Assembly: GCF_004664715.2 (NCBI RefSeq)
Contig: NC_051084.1
Coordinates: forward strand, 63,539,334-63,603,333
Reading direction: 5' to 3'
Length of the DNA stretch: 64,000 nt
Source of the DNA: Peromyscus leucopus
Taxonomy: Eukaryota; Chordata; Mammalia; Rodentia; Cricetidae
Part shown: positions 1-11,172 of the stretch, piece by piece
Numbering within the stretch: position 1 is the first letter of the stretch
Layout of the letters: every line of letters begins with the position of its first letter
The notes under the pieces: model-generated
Told to the model about the DNA's origin: nothing
The model's database searches: none
What the model saw: only the letters and a program-made list of their open reading frames with translations
Program-made: the position numbers and the translations under genes

Positions 1-490
1 AAAGAGAAAGTTTTAGGAAGCAAAGTACCTAGTTGATAAATACACCGCTAGATGGACAAGAGGAAAAATGAATAATTTTTTACAAATACAAACATTTTCA
101 GTCATTCTTCATAGAATAATTAAATTACAAAGACAGGAGACTATCTTGTAGACATGTTATTATTATAGTTTTCAGTGTTCTTAGCTGGGTGATACTGATT
201 TTTACTTTTCTCTTTCCATGACTGTGAATGCTAGGCAGTATGGATGAAGCTTCTAGTTAAACACCATTCATGCTGGATGTCATAAGTATCAGTGGGGTCT
301 TACCAACAGGTTGTAGAGGGTAACCAATAGTATTGACAATAGTGTAGAGTGGTTGGAGTAGGTTATGAGATGCCTTTGGCCAATGACTCATTCTAGATAT
401 TGGAATTTGTGCTTGTTGACATATGATGTCTCATTAGGGCACTATCTTCCCCATTATTTGGTGACTTCATTTAATTTTCTTTCATATGTA
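1..490. other. AT-rich non-coding DNA, no feature seen
   Basis: I see no open frame of useful length, no RNA gene and no clear repeat. The sequence is AT-rich and grades into the 3' end of an antisense L1 at about 495. Confidence 0.5.
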
Positions 491-494
491 TGTA

Positions 495-1566
495 TATATT
501 TTAGGAAACTTTTACAATAATAGGTTTCCATGTGACTTTTCAGAAAGGCCTTTAGTGTTAGTCATCCCATGTCATGTTACCTCCTCTACCCTTTTCTCCC
601 CATCCCTTCCTCATCTAATCTTACCATTCTAATTCCACCTGTATATTTTTATAACATTATGCTTTATTTTCCTTGAAAATAAACCCTCTTCCCCTGGTTT
701 CCTACTACCTAACTAAGTTTTGTAGATATTCTGAAGGAAACCAACTTAGATAAAGCTTAAAAGCTAACACCCACATGTAAGAGAAAGTGTAGGAAGCTGC
801 CTGTCTGGGTCTGAGTTTTATTGCTCAGGACAATTGTTTCTAGCTCAATTCATTTGTCTTTAAATTTCATTTTGAACAGCTGAGTAATATTTCATTGTGT
901 AAATAGACTGTGTTAATCATTTACGAATTGATGGTCATCTAGACTGTTTCCAGTTTCTTGATATTATGAATAGAGCAGCAATGAACATGGAGTGGGTAGC
1001 CATTCCAGCTTTGGTCTGGAAGTTCCAACCCCCATTGAGGCTTCGGTAACTATCACCCCTACAAGGTGGGGCCAAGAGAGGGCCCTGAAGACCCGAGATC
1101 AGGACGCACAACACTCTCTTGCTGCTGGGGGCCTGGACACTAGAGGTGGACCGAGAAGAGTTCTCCAGAGAACACCGCCAGACTGCACTGCGTCTTTTCC
1201 AGAACCTGCCACCTACCTATGCCTTCATTTGTAAATTACCCACTAAATAAACCTCCCTCTTAACTACATGGAGTGGCCTTAATAATTTCACCAATAGATA
1301 AACAAGTGTCTCTATAGTAGGATGCAGAGTCTTTGGGGTATATGTCCAAGAATGATATAGATGGATCTTGTCATAACCCTACTTTTCGCTTTTTGAGGTG
1401 CCCTCACTTCGATTTCCATAGTTGCTATAGCAATTTGCATGTCCACAGTAATAAATAATAAGCGATATAAGTATTCTCCTTTCCCCCCACACCTACTGTC
1501 ATTTGCTGGATTAATCTTGAACATTCTGGCAGTGGTAAGATAGAATGAAAATTAATTTTACCTAAT
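495..1566 (-). mobile_element. Old L1 LINE fragment (3' UTR and end of ORF2), antisense
   Basis: Read on the minus strand this resembles the 3' part of a rodent L1. The plus strand shows the familiar antisense phrases of the L1 3' end, such as 'gctgagtaatatttcattgtg' near 880 and 'ggggtatatgtccaagaatg' near 1335. It is heavily diverged and has no usable reading frame. A 270-bp foreign segment splits it at 996-1265, and L1 similarity resumes straight after. The outer limits are approximate. Confidence 0.75.
985..1276. mobile_element. 270-bp insertion with an 11-bp target duplication, family unknown
   Basis: The 11-mer acatggagtgg occurs at 985-995 and again at 1266-1276. The L1 around it is continuous if the 270 bp between the copies is removed, so this is a clean insertion. 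The insert is richer in GC and CpG than its surroundings. It ends with an AATAAA-like motif near 1245 but has no A-tail. An 80-codon open frame (992-1234, plus) runs through it and resembles no protein I know. A duplication of 11 bp is longer than the 4-6 bp of LTR elements and fits L1-type retrotransposition of some transcript. Confidence 0.55.
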
Positions 1567-1696
1567 GTGACACAATGTATTTTGCTGTTTTTCTTTCTGC
1601 ATGTCTTAAATGTGCCATTTATTTTGGAAGGTGACTTTAGAGACACAGGAAATGGATTGCCTCTAAGTAGGTACTTCCTCCATTCCTATGCCATGT

Positions 1697-1698
<2 letters not shown>

Positions 1699-1744
<46 letters not shown>
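1699..1744. repeat. (TA)n microsatellite
   Basis: About 23 uninterrupted TA units. An 86-codon open frame (1567-1827) reads through it and is an artefact. Confidence 0.97.
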
Positions 1745-1748
<4 letters not shown>

Positions 1749-1849
1749 AATGTTAGGGTTTTCTTGTAAATCTCACATTCATAGTTCAAGGAAGCCATGT
1801 GCTTTCACCCTCAAGCATAAGAATTAGAACACTACAACACAAATGAAAG

Positions 1850-2436
1850 CAGAAATATTTAATCTTCAACTTCTGACTTCAGTGTGTAGGATTTGGAAGT
1901 GAGAACTCAGTTATTATTAAGGGCCATTTTGGCTTACAGACAATAGATTTCCTTGCATGGTATATGAAGCAGAAAGTAGGAGAAAAGACAAGGTGGAAGT
2001 TGATGAATGCATTACAGGAAAGTGAAGAAAAATGTCAGCAAGAGATGGGTGGTCAAAAGTATAACAAATTCTCACCTGAAGTAAGAAAGGATGAAACCAT
2101 AATAGACTTCTCCTATTTTGAGCCTCTGAGAGGATCGCTATACAGGATAACATACATGGACTGGACAATCCAATACAGCTGAGATTGTGGAATTGTCTTC
2201 TCAAGGTTGAAACTTCTAGGCATACTCTAGTTCTCCTATGTGTCATGAATATAATTCCTGTGAGAAACCTGAGACTCAGCCAAAGTACCAAAGCAGAGAT
2301 AAAAGTGAGAACCAGGTGGAAGTTTGCAGCATGAGAAAAATGCTGGGGAAGTCTAAAAATGAATCTGCTTTTCTGGAAAGGATGTTTGCTGCCATTGAAA
2401 GAATGCACAAAATCAGGAGAAATGGTTGTTGAGCGG
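1850..2436. other. Unassigned segment with open frames on both strands
   Basis: The longest open frame of the window (163 codons, 1917-2408, minus) lies here, with shorter frames on the plus strand. The conceptual proteins are rich in Ser, Leu, Phe and His or in Lys and Glu, as translated purine/pyrimidine-biased DNA is. They show no family I recognise. I see no splice-site pattern or promoter. It could be part of an unrecognised old repeat. Confidence 0.3.
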
Positions 2437-2815
2437 TGTGATGGTTTAAAATTTCAATTTGATGTGATGTAAAATCCCAAGACAGTGGCATATTGTAGGG
2501 CGTTACCTTGTTTGCATGATTGAAGTGGGATAGTCGGCCCATTGTGGGTGGCACCATTCCATAAGTTTGGGTCCTAGACTATATAAGATTAGAGAAGGTG
2601 GTCTGAATATTAGGCTTGCATGCACTCATTTTCTATCTGCTCTTAACTGTGGATGCGACTAGCTGTTAGAGGCCCTTGCAGTTCCAAGTTCTCTCATCCT
2701 TACAATAATAAATGATGCTTAGAATTATCAGCTAAAATAAGCCCTTACTCCACTAAGTTGCTTTCTGTCAGAGTATTTTAGTACATTGATAGGAAGGAGA
2801 CTAAAGCAAGTGGTT
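2437..2815 (+). repeat. URR1-like interspersed repeat
   Basis: One of seven copies in this window of a roughly 400-bp family. Its marks, in order, are a 'gcccattgtgggtggcacc' block (near 2537), a 'tataagattagagaa' block, a 'ctgctcttaactgtggatg' block, and a block ending in 'aataagcccttactcc'. Orientation is set by that AATAA(A)-like motif. I believe it is the rodent family often annotated URR1 (a non-autonomous DNA-transposon derivative), but I recall that name from memory. Confidence 0.6.
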
Positions 2816-4250
2816 ATTGGGTACTGTATAGGAGGTTCAGATTTGTTACATACCAAGGCTGACCCATAGAAAGAAACCCGGAGAAGCATCTCAGAATGTA
2901 AACACACAGGTTGAAAATCATCTGCATTTATCACATCACACTTTAACATGATAACTATATGTTATTTGAGAATTCCAAATTATTGTGTCCAGCTTAAAGT
3001 AGGATAAAACAACAACAACAAAAAAAGTGATGCATCGACATATTCCAGTTTCTAGCAACTCAGCTGTATATTCCTGAGACATCGTAAACTTGTCTAAAAA
3101 GCTAATCACTTAGCTCATATAAGCCAAGCAAATATTTGTATTTCTGATTCTAAGGAAACATTTCTTTCTTAAAACAAATTTAATGGAGAAAAGGGGAAAA
3201 AATGACAGAGGAGAAAAATCCAAAAACTACTTACAAAAGCAGTCAACATTCTGTTCTCTTTCTTTTCTTTGATACATTATTTTCTTACTCCCAGCACTTA
3301 TTATCCTTCATAGTATATTATTAAGGTAATAGTAGAAATTTTCATAGATAATAGCTTTAATCAATAATAACATATAAACATAATTGACAAAGGATATGCT
3401 TAGCCAGTAAAGCTCAAAATCAAAACTCAATATTGTCAGCAGACAAAAATAGTCTAACAGTGACATCTGTGTACTTTACCAATTAGAGAAACAAAGGAAT
3501 CGAGACTGAAGTTGCTGAAAGCAGTGGTGTTAAATTATTAACTGACCAGATGGACATGGATGATACACCACAGTTGTCACACTAGTACACAGGTAGCAAA
3601 CACAGGACCTTTCATTGAGTTTGGCTTTGGAAACCCCACATCGAGTTAGTCTGTCTGACAACTGATCAATACAGGAAGAGGTTGAGACAACGAGGACATC
3701 TACAAAAGGAATCCATTTAATTTAGTCCATTACATTAAAAACATTGCGAGTGAATTCTGCTAGATATTTCTAGTAGGATTGTGTGAAGAGGTTAAGATTG
3801 TTACTACTTTGAAAGCTGGAAAAGTGATGATGAAGAGATGATCCCCAGACCTTAAGGAGGGTGTGCTGTCCTTTAGGGATGCAAGCAAGACATAGAGGAA
3901 GAGCAGAAGTAGCTGGAGGGTGACTGTGGAGACTGTGGGCTGGAATAATGCAACAGGAGCAGCAGCCACAAACAAAGCCATGAACTTCCTCCTCCAGCCT
4001 CATGAGTTCTATGTAGTGTTTGCTCTTGGGTGACCTTAAAGACTTAAACAGAAAGCCAACAGAAGAGTTGGTTTCATTTATATTTTTAAGGCTTCTAGAC
4101 CTAATATTACACAGATAAGTACAAACAACAGGTTATGAGCTTGAGGGGTAATAAGATTTTAATATTTTAAAGATCTTTGGCTTTTGTATAATACTTCCAT
4201 TTAAAGGTCAATTAGACATTCCATTAATCATCTTAAGAGAAGAAAAAAAA
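2816..4250. other. AT-rich non-coding DNA, no feature seen
   Basis: No recognisable repeat, exon or RNA gene. A pair of overlapping antisense open frames at 3760-4003 (73-77 codons) has no identifiable homology. Confidence 0.45.
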
Positions 4251-4254
4251 AAAA

Positions 4255-4497
4255 ACTAGTGAATCTGGGACTGATGAGAGGGCTCAGTGAGTAGTTTTGT
4301 AATCCCATCATTTCTATGGCGAGATGTGAGGCAGAAGACAGAAGAATCCTCAAAAATCCACAGCCCAACCAGCTTTCTGTCTGCTATAACAATGGTGAAA
4401 AGTGAGAACCAACACCCAAGATTGTCTTCTGAATTTCACATTCATGTACACACACAGGCATACACCACACGCACACACACACAGAGAGAGAGAGAGA

Positions 4498-4550
<53 letters not shown>
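4255..4550 (+). mobile_element. B3-type SINE with expanded CA/GA tail
   Basis: A tRNA-derived B3-like head ('gggctcagtgagtag', near 4278) leads through a degenerate body to a 'catgtacacacacagg' 3' end. The CA-rich tail then expands into a long GA tract. This is the typical B3 layout. Confidence 0.6.
4447..4549. repeat. (CA)n then (GA)n compound microsatellite
   Basis: Interrupted CA units at about 4447-4482 are followed by about 34 GA units with one interruption (4482-4549). The 104-codon open frame across it encodes an Arg-Glu run and is an artefact. Confidence 0.97.
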
Positions 4551-4552
<2 letters not shown>

Positions 4553-4797
4553 GAGATTTTTTAAAAAAATAATACTCTCATTAGAACTCTGTTTTGTTTA
4601 GTTTTCAGGATTTTGCCTGTAAGGTGTTTAATTTTGATGGTTGGATTATCACTGACTTTATTCTTATTGAAGTGTTTGCATTTAATTTTCTGTTCAAGAT
4701 ATTAATATATTTCTAACATATTTTTTTGTACCAGCACACCCATTTGGACTTTTCTGACATTACGATTATAAGTGGGATATTACCACATTTGTATGAA

Positions 4798-4950
4798 AGT
4801 CTTTGCTGCCAAACATGATCTATGTTTGAACCACAACTTCCATATGGTGGAAAAAGAAAAGCAGCTCTTGAAAATTGCCTTCTGACCTCTACATACATGT
4901 TCTGTGACACATGCACACACAAAAGCAAGTTAAATATTTTAAAAACTTAT
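4798..4950 (+). mobile_element. B3-type SINE, 5'-truncated
   Basis: 'tttgctgccaaacatgat', then 'ccatatggtggaaa', then 'cttctgacctctacatacat' followed by a CA-containing tail match the middle and 3' parts of the B3 consensus as I know it. Confidence 0.65.
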
Positions 4951-6485
4951 CTTTGGTTACTAATCTTCTCTATGATCATGAACAGATAATTTTTAAAGTC
5001 CCCTATATAATTACAGTAATTATATTTGACTCAATTTGAAGCTGCTTCTGGTGTCTATTATTTTCTTGGCTAGCTGTTCTATAGTACTATCTTTTTGAAG
5101 TTATAGATGAATTTATTGATTCAACACATGGTGCTTTCAAAGTTCCTGATCACACTATGCACACCAATATATCAGTTGCATAGAAAACAAGGAGGGGGTC
5201 TTTTGCCCAGGGACAACATGGAGCTGTCCCAGGTAATTTTGCTTTCCCTTTTTGGGCAGGCACAGTGGTGGTCTGAAAACCCTAGTCTGGCTGTGGACTG
5301 TCCTGTGTTGAGGTTGAACTGTAGGTCACTAAAATCCTGCTAAGCACTGGTTCATCCAGTTTCACAGAGTCTGGGTATCTTGAGACTCGCTGAGCTTATT
5401 AATGTCTTGTGTTGCTCTATTGACATTCACTGTGTAGTAAAGGACGAGAGGACTAGACTCGCTTGTTAAATGCCCCTGCAGTGCACTTTTTTCCTCCACT
5501 CAAGACCTATGCTTTTCTCAGACTATCAGCTGGAAGCATAACATCTCTCTTCCTGGGAAATAGAATGCTTTCTCAGCCTCTAATGGTGCTCAAATTGTCA
5601 AATAGTCCCAGGTAGGTAGCCCTGTGCCAGCAGGAATACAGTCTTCTTGGCCAGAGGCAAAGAACGAAAAATGTTCTTTTTACCTTCACTACCTTTGAAG
5701 ATTTGGAATTTTTCTAACTTTTTAGCTTTCAGTGGGTTCAGTTTCTGGAAAAGGAAGAGGCTGTTGCAAACTGATGGTGGCTATGTTACCATAGTCTGAA
5801 AAAACTACAAGGGAGATGATTCAGCTTTCAGTCTCAGAGTAACCTGCTTAGTCTCCCTCTTTTTTTCCTGCGGTGGTGGTGGTGCCTAGACATTTGAGAA
5901 ACTTCTTTAAGTACTTTTGTTACTAAAAATATGAGACATTTTATGATATGATATTGGGGAAATTTTGAAGAGGAGCAGAGCTACAAAATTAGGGATTAGC
6001 AAACTAATACTGAAGTGGCATGGCATGGATACATGTATATATATGTATATATTTTTACACACACATATATAATTAATCTTTTTATAAAGTTTAATGTGCC
6101 CTCTTCCACATTAATATATTAATATATTAATCATTTTAATATACTATCAGCTCACTTTGTACTTTCATGTAATGAAAATTTGGAAAATTTGTTTTCTTCA
6201 TTTTAATACCTGTATGTCAGTATTGGTCATTTTCTGCTTCTGGTTAATCTTGAGAGAAGAATAGGTAAACAAATCTCCTGAATCTAGAAGGTTTTCCATT
6301 CTGTTATTAAAAGCATGTTAGGAGAGCTGTTCAAACATCCCTTAGCCTAGGTTCCATTCTGTCTGTTGTTATACAACATATACACACATAAGAATAATAA
6401 GGTTGAATGTCTTAGCTGCAGTACAGACACAGATTTCTTCTTTGTAAGATTTTAGCTCATTATGAAAAACAAAGATCAAGCCAGT
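4951..6485. other. Non-coding DNA, no gene seen
   Basis: Mostly unassigned. 6028-6075 is a degenerate TATATG/CACA tract, and 6110-6135 repeats 'attaatat', which is self-complementary. The 78-codon open frame at 5107-5343 has no recognisable homology. Confidence 0.45.
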
Positions 6486-6489
6486 TAAA

Positions 6490-6812
6490 ATTCCAGCATA
6501 CATGGAGGGCTGCCTCACAAACCCTTCCCACAGCTTAGGAACTTTGGGGTTTGAAGGCTGCTGGGGTATGGAAAGTTTGACGCTTTACTGGGAAGTGGCC
6601 TTCCTAGGTTGCTAACGCTCCATTGGATTCTCTACAGTCACCTACATATGTCCAGCCCTGAACAGACTTGAGAGTACTGAAAAGAGGACGTGGAGTTGGT
6701 AGGGCAGGGGAGAGGGGACCTGGAGGAGCTGGAAGTGAATGGAAATTGATATGATCAAAACCCACTGTATAAATGTGTGAAGTTCCTAAAAAATAATTTT
6801 AAAAAAGGAATG
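6490..6812 (+). mobile_element. L1 3' UTR fragment (old Lx-like)
   Basis: The G-rich block 'gggcaggggagaggggacc' (near 6702) is followed by 'tggaggagctggaag', 'atgatcaaaacccactgtat' and an A-rich end. This is the usual order at the 3' end of old rodent L1 copies. There is no coding part. Confidence 0.65.
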
Positions 6813-7320
6813 CATATGACAAGGTTCATTTAAGACCTTTGGTGAGTGTCCAAAATAATGAATAATTAAAAACTGTTTCAAGGTAGAAATGACTAACATG
6901 TCTAGACTGAAAGAATCCTAGCTTAGGGATGGATTTTCATGACCCATCTTTGCATACATGAGCTTTTGCAAATCAATCAACCTTTTGCCTCTTGTGAAAT
7001 GAAGGAACTGGATAAGATGATTTCATAAATAGCTATTCAATACTCACTTATTGACCTCCAGTAAAATATTTTGTTTTCTTCCAGCTCTAAAATTTGGAGA
7101 TGCACGAAGAATGTATGGGGCCTCAGATTCATCAGCTATAAAATGTCTTTTAGAGTAAGAGAAAAAGGACAACTGAGTCTGAGTCTTAAACATGGATAGG
7201 TTGCAGTGAGATCCTTATATAGGAAGGTGGAGCAGTGACTCTAGAAAGTTCCTCCACAGTTTGGGAGGGCAGCCTCTTAGAGAGGAGGGCAGTATGGCTT
7301 TTAGGTAGTTTTAGTGGCGG
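6813..7320. other. Non-coding DNA, no feature seen
   Basis: AT-rich, with no recognisable element. Confidence 0.4.
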
Positions 7321-7324
7321 GTCT

Positions 7325-7612
7325 TAGTAACTGGCTCAGTTGCTAAGGTGCTTGCTGCTCAGGCAAGAGACCTTGAGTTGGATCTGTTCCACCCATGTAA
7401 AGGCTGGGCAGACAGAAGACACTGCTGTAACTCCAGTGCTGGGGAAGTGGAAGAGGCAAAGATGGAAGCTTTTCCAAGGGAGCTCCAAGTTCAGTGAGAA
7501 ACACTGTCTCAAAAAACAGAGAGTGAAAGAGGAACACATCCAATGTTGACATTTGGCCTCTACATGCACACACACACACACACACACCAATAATCATAAT
7601 CATAATGGAATA
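7325..7612 (+). mobile_element. B4/B3-type composite SINE
   Basis: A tRNA-like head ('ctggctcagttgctaagg', near 7331) is followed by a B1-like middle ('ctccagtgctggggaagtgg', 'gaaacactgtctcaaaaa') and then a B3-like end ('ggcctctacatgca' plus a CA tail at 7566-7588). This composite layout is that of B4-class SINEs. Confidence 0.7.
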
Positions 7613-7743
7613 AAAAATAATAAACTTAAATTAAAAGGTAAAAAACCTTTGATGGCTTACAAAGCCTGTGTCAAAAGACACCTACTGTTTGGTGTAATAC
7701 TTACGTTTATGGTCTGTATTTATTTCTAATGGACATAAATTTT

Positions 7744-7900
7744 TTTTTTTTTTGGTTTTTCGAGACAGGGTTTCTCTGTGTAGCTTTGCGCCTTTCCTGG
7801 AACTCACTTGGTAGACCAGGCTGGCCTCGAACTCACAGAGATCCGCCTGCCTCTGCCTCCAGAGTGCTGGGATTAAAGGTGAGCGCCACCACCGCCCGGC
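7744..7900 (-). mobile_element. B1 SINE, young, antisense
   Basis: A full B1 in antisense: T-run, 'cgagacagggtttctctgtg', 'ggcctcgaactcacagagat', ending 'accaccgcccggc'. A 17-bp direct repeat, taatggacataaatttt, flanks it exactly (7727-7743 and 7901-7917). The perfect duplication and near-consensus body point to a recent insertion. Confidence 0.95.
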
Positions 7901-7937
7901 TAATGGACATAAATTTTAACATATGTATATATAATTT

Positions 7938-7979
7938 TTGACTTATATTTGTGTGTGTGCACACACAAATATAAGTCAA
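7938..7979. repeat. Perfect 20-bp inverted repeat with a 2-nt spacer
   Basis: The left arm ttgacttatatttgtgtgtg (7938-7957) and the right arm (7960-7979) are exact reverse complements, separated only by 'tg'. It could form a hairpin or cruciform. The inner half is TG/CA repeat, but the outer 12 bp are not simple sequence. Confidence 0.97.
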
Positions 7980-9350
7980 TGACAGGAATGACAGGAAGTG
8001 CTCTTAACTGCTAAGCCATCTCATCATCCCCACAATATGTATGTTTTTAAAGTGTAAAGTTATTTAAAGTTTGAACCTTCAATATTATCTGAGGATATAC
8101 CCAATTCAAAGTTTTAAGCATTTTTGTTCCACTTGTAGAGTTTGTTAACAGCCTGCATAAGACCAGGGTTTGGCTTTTATTACAGCTGTTTAAACAAGGT
8201 TCTTCAAAGTTTAGGTATTTAAAAATATCTGGTAACCAGATGTATAAAATAATCACCTTTGGAGTATTTCTGGTACAACAAACAAACAAAACCATTCTTT
8301 GTTATGCCCTAGGCAGTTTTCACATCTGACAGAATCTGAAAGTCTGTCTACATAGCCTCCATGTGTACCTACCTATCCATTCATCTATTATCTCTTTATC
8401 AATTATGTCCTCTACTTATATTTGTCATCTATAACCTGTAATACCCCAACATCTTCTCTGTTTTTGCTATTTGAGTACATGTCTATGCTTTTAGTTATTC
8501 TTCACATCTGATAGTTATAATCAGCATCTCATCCTAGAAAAATGGAATGCTGAGGAGACAAAAGGCAAAGAAAATAGTTTATCCACTTTAATGGAGGGAG
8601 ACTTTTAATCACTATGGATTCCAAGAAATTTTGGTAAGTTTATTGCTAGAAAGAGAAGGAAAAAATAGCCATAATTCAATAGCATTTACAATCAAATTTC
8701 AAATAACTGTCAAAAGTTTCCTTTAAATGCTAATAAATAAGTTAGTTATTCCTTTTCCGTACCAAGGGACTGCTCTATGACACACAGTAAATGCTCTGTA
8801 AAAGGAAGTTCACATACCTTTAGGATATGCCTGACGGTAAGCAAAATGGGCAAAGGAGGAATACGAGATGAAGCATTTGCTGAAGGTGCCGTCTTCTTGA
8901 AGCCTCTTTGTGTCCTGGGCTCTGAGAATTCTATCAACAGAATGAGTGAAAACAGAGTCCACCAGAGCCCTGGAGAGCACGCCTCAGGGACACCCCTGAC
9001 CTGTGTCATTAGGGACTGCCCAGTCAGACCTAGCTCAGTTATTATAATTCAGGTATCTGGAGTTTATGTATCCTGATTGGTAAAAACAAAAGAAAATACT
9101 TCTGTGTAAAAACACTTTGAGGGTTCTCTAAATACATCTAATTCTTGAAGTAACACATTGATTCCTTTTTCTTTTCTTCTCTCCTTCCTAATTTTCCTAA
9201 TTTCAAGGCTTAGTTTCTAGACTACAGCCTCAAGGACAAACCTCCTAAGTATCCTATCTGCATAGGATACCTAGGCAAGCATGCTACATTATAACAGTGA
9301 AGGAGAATGAATATTCATAATCTGAACTATATTTCAGAACTAACATTAGC
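7980..9350. other. AT-rich non-coding DNA, no gene seen
   Basis: No repeat or exon recognised. Overlapping opposite-strand open frames at 8746-9076 (87 and 99 codons) have no recognisable similarity and are probably chance. Confidence 0.4.
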
Positions 9351-9354
9351 GTGA

Positions 9355-9503
9355 CTAAGCTGAGTGTTATTGTATGCACTTATAATAATAACAGTAGGGA
9401 GACCGAGGCTTGGGGGAAACGGGTAGTCATGAACTGGAAGCCAGTCTGGGATATATAGTGAAACTCCATCTCAACAACAGCAACAACCGGCAACAATAGC
9501 AAA
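9355..9503 (+). mobile_element. Degraded B1-like SINE
   Basis: 'agggagaccgaggcttggg', then 'actggaagccagtctggg', then 'gaaactccatctcaacaac' follows B1 order. It is highly diverged and ends in a CAA-rich tail. Confidence 0.6.
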
Positions 9504-9639
9504 TCACCATTGTTTCAGATGTTTGTTTGTATTTCCTTCCTTTTATTTCCATCAATTATTTTCCTAGCCTCAAGTTTTGGGTTGTAGTTTGATTCTGTTT
9601 TTCTTCAAAAATTGACTTATTTTGTGCCCTTGAATCTTT

Positions 9640-9830
9640 TCTCAATCGTATGCTAAGTTCTACATTAGTGTACATGTTGCATGTTTTTCTTTTTGTTGTA
9701 ACTTTTATCAAATGTGTTCTTTGATGAGTTCATACCTGTACCTAATGCATTCTAGTTATTCTCATCCCACCTCCCTCCTCTCCCTCTTAGATCATTGTCA
9801 ATACCCTCTTTTTCCCTGCAAAATCCTTTC
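9640..9830 (-). mobile_element. L1 3' end fragment, antisense
   Basis: 'acttttatcaaatgtgttc' followed by 'gagttcatacctgtaccta' and then a C/T-rich block resembles the antisense 3' end of old rodent L1. A very similar stretch occurs at 15160-15260. Confidence 0.5.
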
Positions 9831-9959
9831 TCACATCCGTGTCTTCTTGTTCACTTGGATATACTATAAGTTACTTATTATTTCAACTCAATGCACATTC
9901 ATAAATTTTGAAATTTCAAAGGAAGCTTTCTGTACAAATATATCTTTCTCATAACTCTT

Positions 9960-10850
9960 GTCCTGACTAAAATGTCTTATGAAAATATTCTTCATTTAAC
10001 TCATTGGTGATAATCTCATTAATGGGGCTCATCAGTTTCTTAGTGAGCTGGTTCTCCTGCTCCAGGACCTCTGTCTGTATATTGTGCTATGCTTCCTGCA
10101 ATACAGGGAAGGCATTTGTCAGTCTCTTGCAGCCTTTATATGAGTCTATAATCTGTGTTATTTCTAGACTGCTTCTTTGAGGTGGGCTGTCATTTCTCTC
10201 TAGGTCATATTTTTCTCCTACTTTGAACACCTATTAGTTCATATCTGGACTGAGAATCTTTCATTTTTGGGTGATGGTTTTCGATTTTGATAATTTTAGC
10301 ATTTAGGAATGTGTTCCAGGATGCAACTAAGTGTGATCCTTTGAAGCTTGTTTGCAAGCTCTGTGAGGAGAGACAGGGTTGGTTTCTCCAGCTCCACTCC
10401 CCAGGCAGCACTTCTGACACAGTCCATGTCAGGAAAGCTCATTATTGTGATTGGCAGATGAAGAAAATATTCCCTGTCCTGTAGGAACCCCTGCTCTTGT
10501 TCAGCGCCTACTCTCCAGGTTCAATGGCTTCTTCAAAGTTTTGTATATAGTTTAGAGACAGATACCCCTCTGAAAGTTTGAGTTCTGTTTGTCTGTGAAG
10601 CTTGCTGGTTATACTGGAAGTTCTAGCCACTTTACCTTCCTAGAATGTCTATTCTGCCTGCTTACAGACACAAACAAGAGGAAAGTAGCTTGCTGAGCAG
10701 GTGGTATCACCTGGAAAACCCAGGCTGGAAGCTAGGACATACAGGTAGTGCTGGATTTACCTCATTCTGAGTCACCATCCTGGGACAATTATTTAATACC
10801 CACAACACATAATTTAGTTAATTTTTCAACTCTTTAAATCTGTTAATGTG
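9960..10850. other. Unclassified segment, possible old interspersed repeat
   Basis: This 0.9-kb stretch is less AT-rich than its flanks and has low-complexity-free sequence, but I cannot assign it to L1, an LTR or a SINE. The open frames on both strands are at most 71 codons and unrecognised. Confidence 0.25.
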
Positions 10851-11054
10851 GGAGTAAACTCTACATTACTCTGTCATGGCAAGAAGCAGAAGTCTCAGGT
10901 CAATTTTAATTTGTCAATAAATCCTGCCCTCTGTTTCTGTGGCTGCTTAGATTTATCATTTCAGTGTTTTTGGACTTATTGGATGCCACTTCATTTTAAC
11001 GATCTTCCCCTCTCCATTTTGTTTCTACTCCCTTCCCTTTATTCTTTTTTTAAT
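10851..11054. other. Non-coding DNA
   Basis: A 112-codon open frame (10848-11186) spans this and the SINE fragment that follows. It has no recognisable homology. Confidence 0.3.
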
Positions 11055-11172
11055 TGGTCTTCTAAAGCAGTGCTTTACTATGTAGACCAAGATTGCCTCA
11101 AACTCAAGATCTCCCTTTTTCCATCTCCTAAATACTGTCATTATAGGCATGTAATACCACACTTGGCTACAG
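11055..11172 (-). mobile_element. Degraded B1/proto-B1 SINE, antisense
   Basis: 'ctatgtagaccaagattgcc', 'tcaaactcaagatctcc' and 'attataggcatgtaatacca' follow antisense B1 order with strong divergence. Confidence 0.6.

Noticed and set aside
1917..2408. 163-codon antisense open frame, the longest in the window
   Set aside because: No recognisable domain, low-complexity Ser/Leu/His/Phe composition, competing frames on the other strand and no promoter or splice context.
4287..4601. Arg/Glu-repeat protein
   Set aside because: It is translated (CA)n/(GA)n microsatellite.
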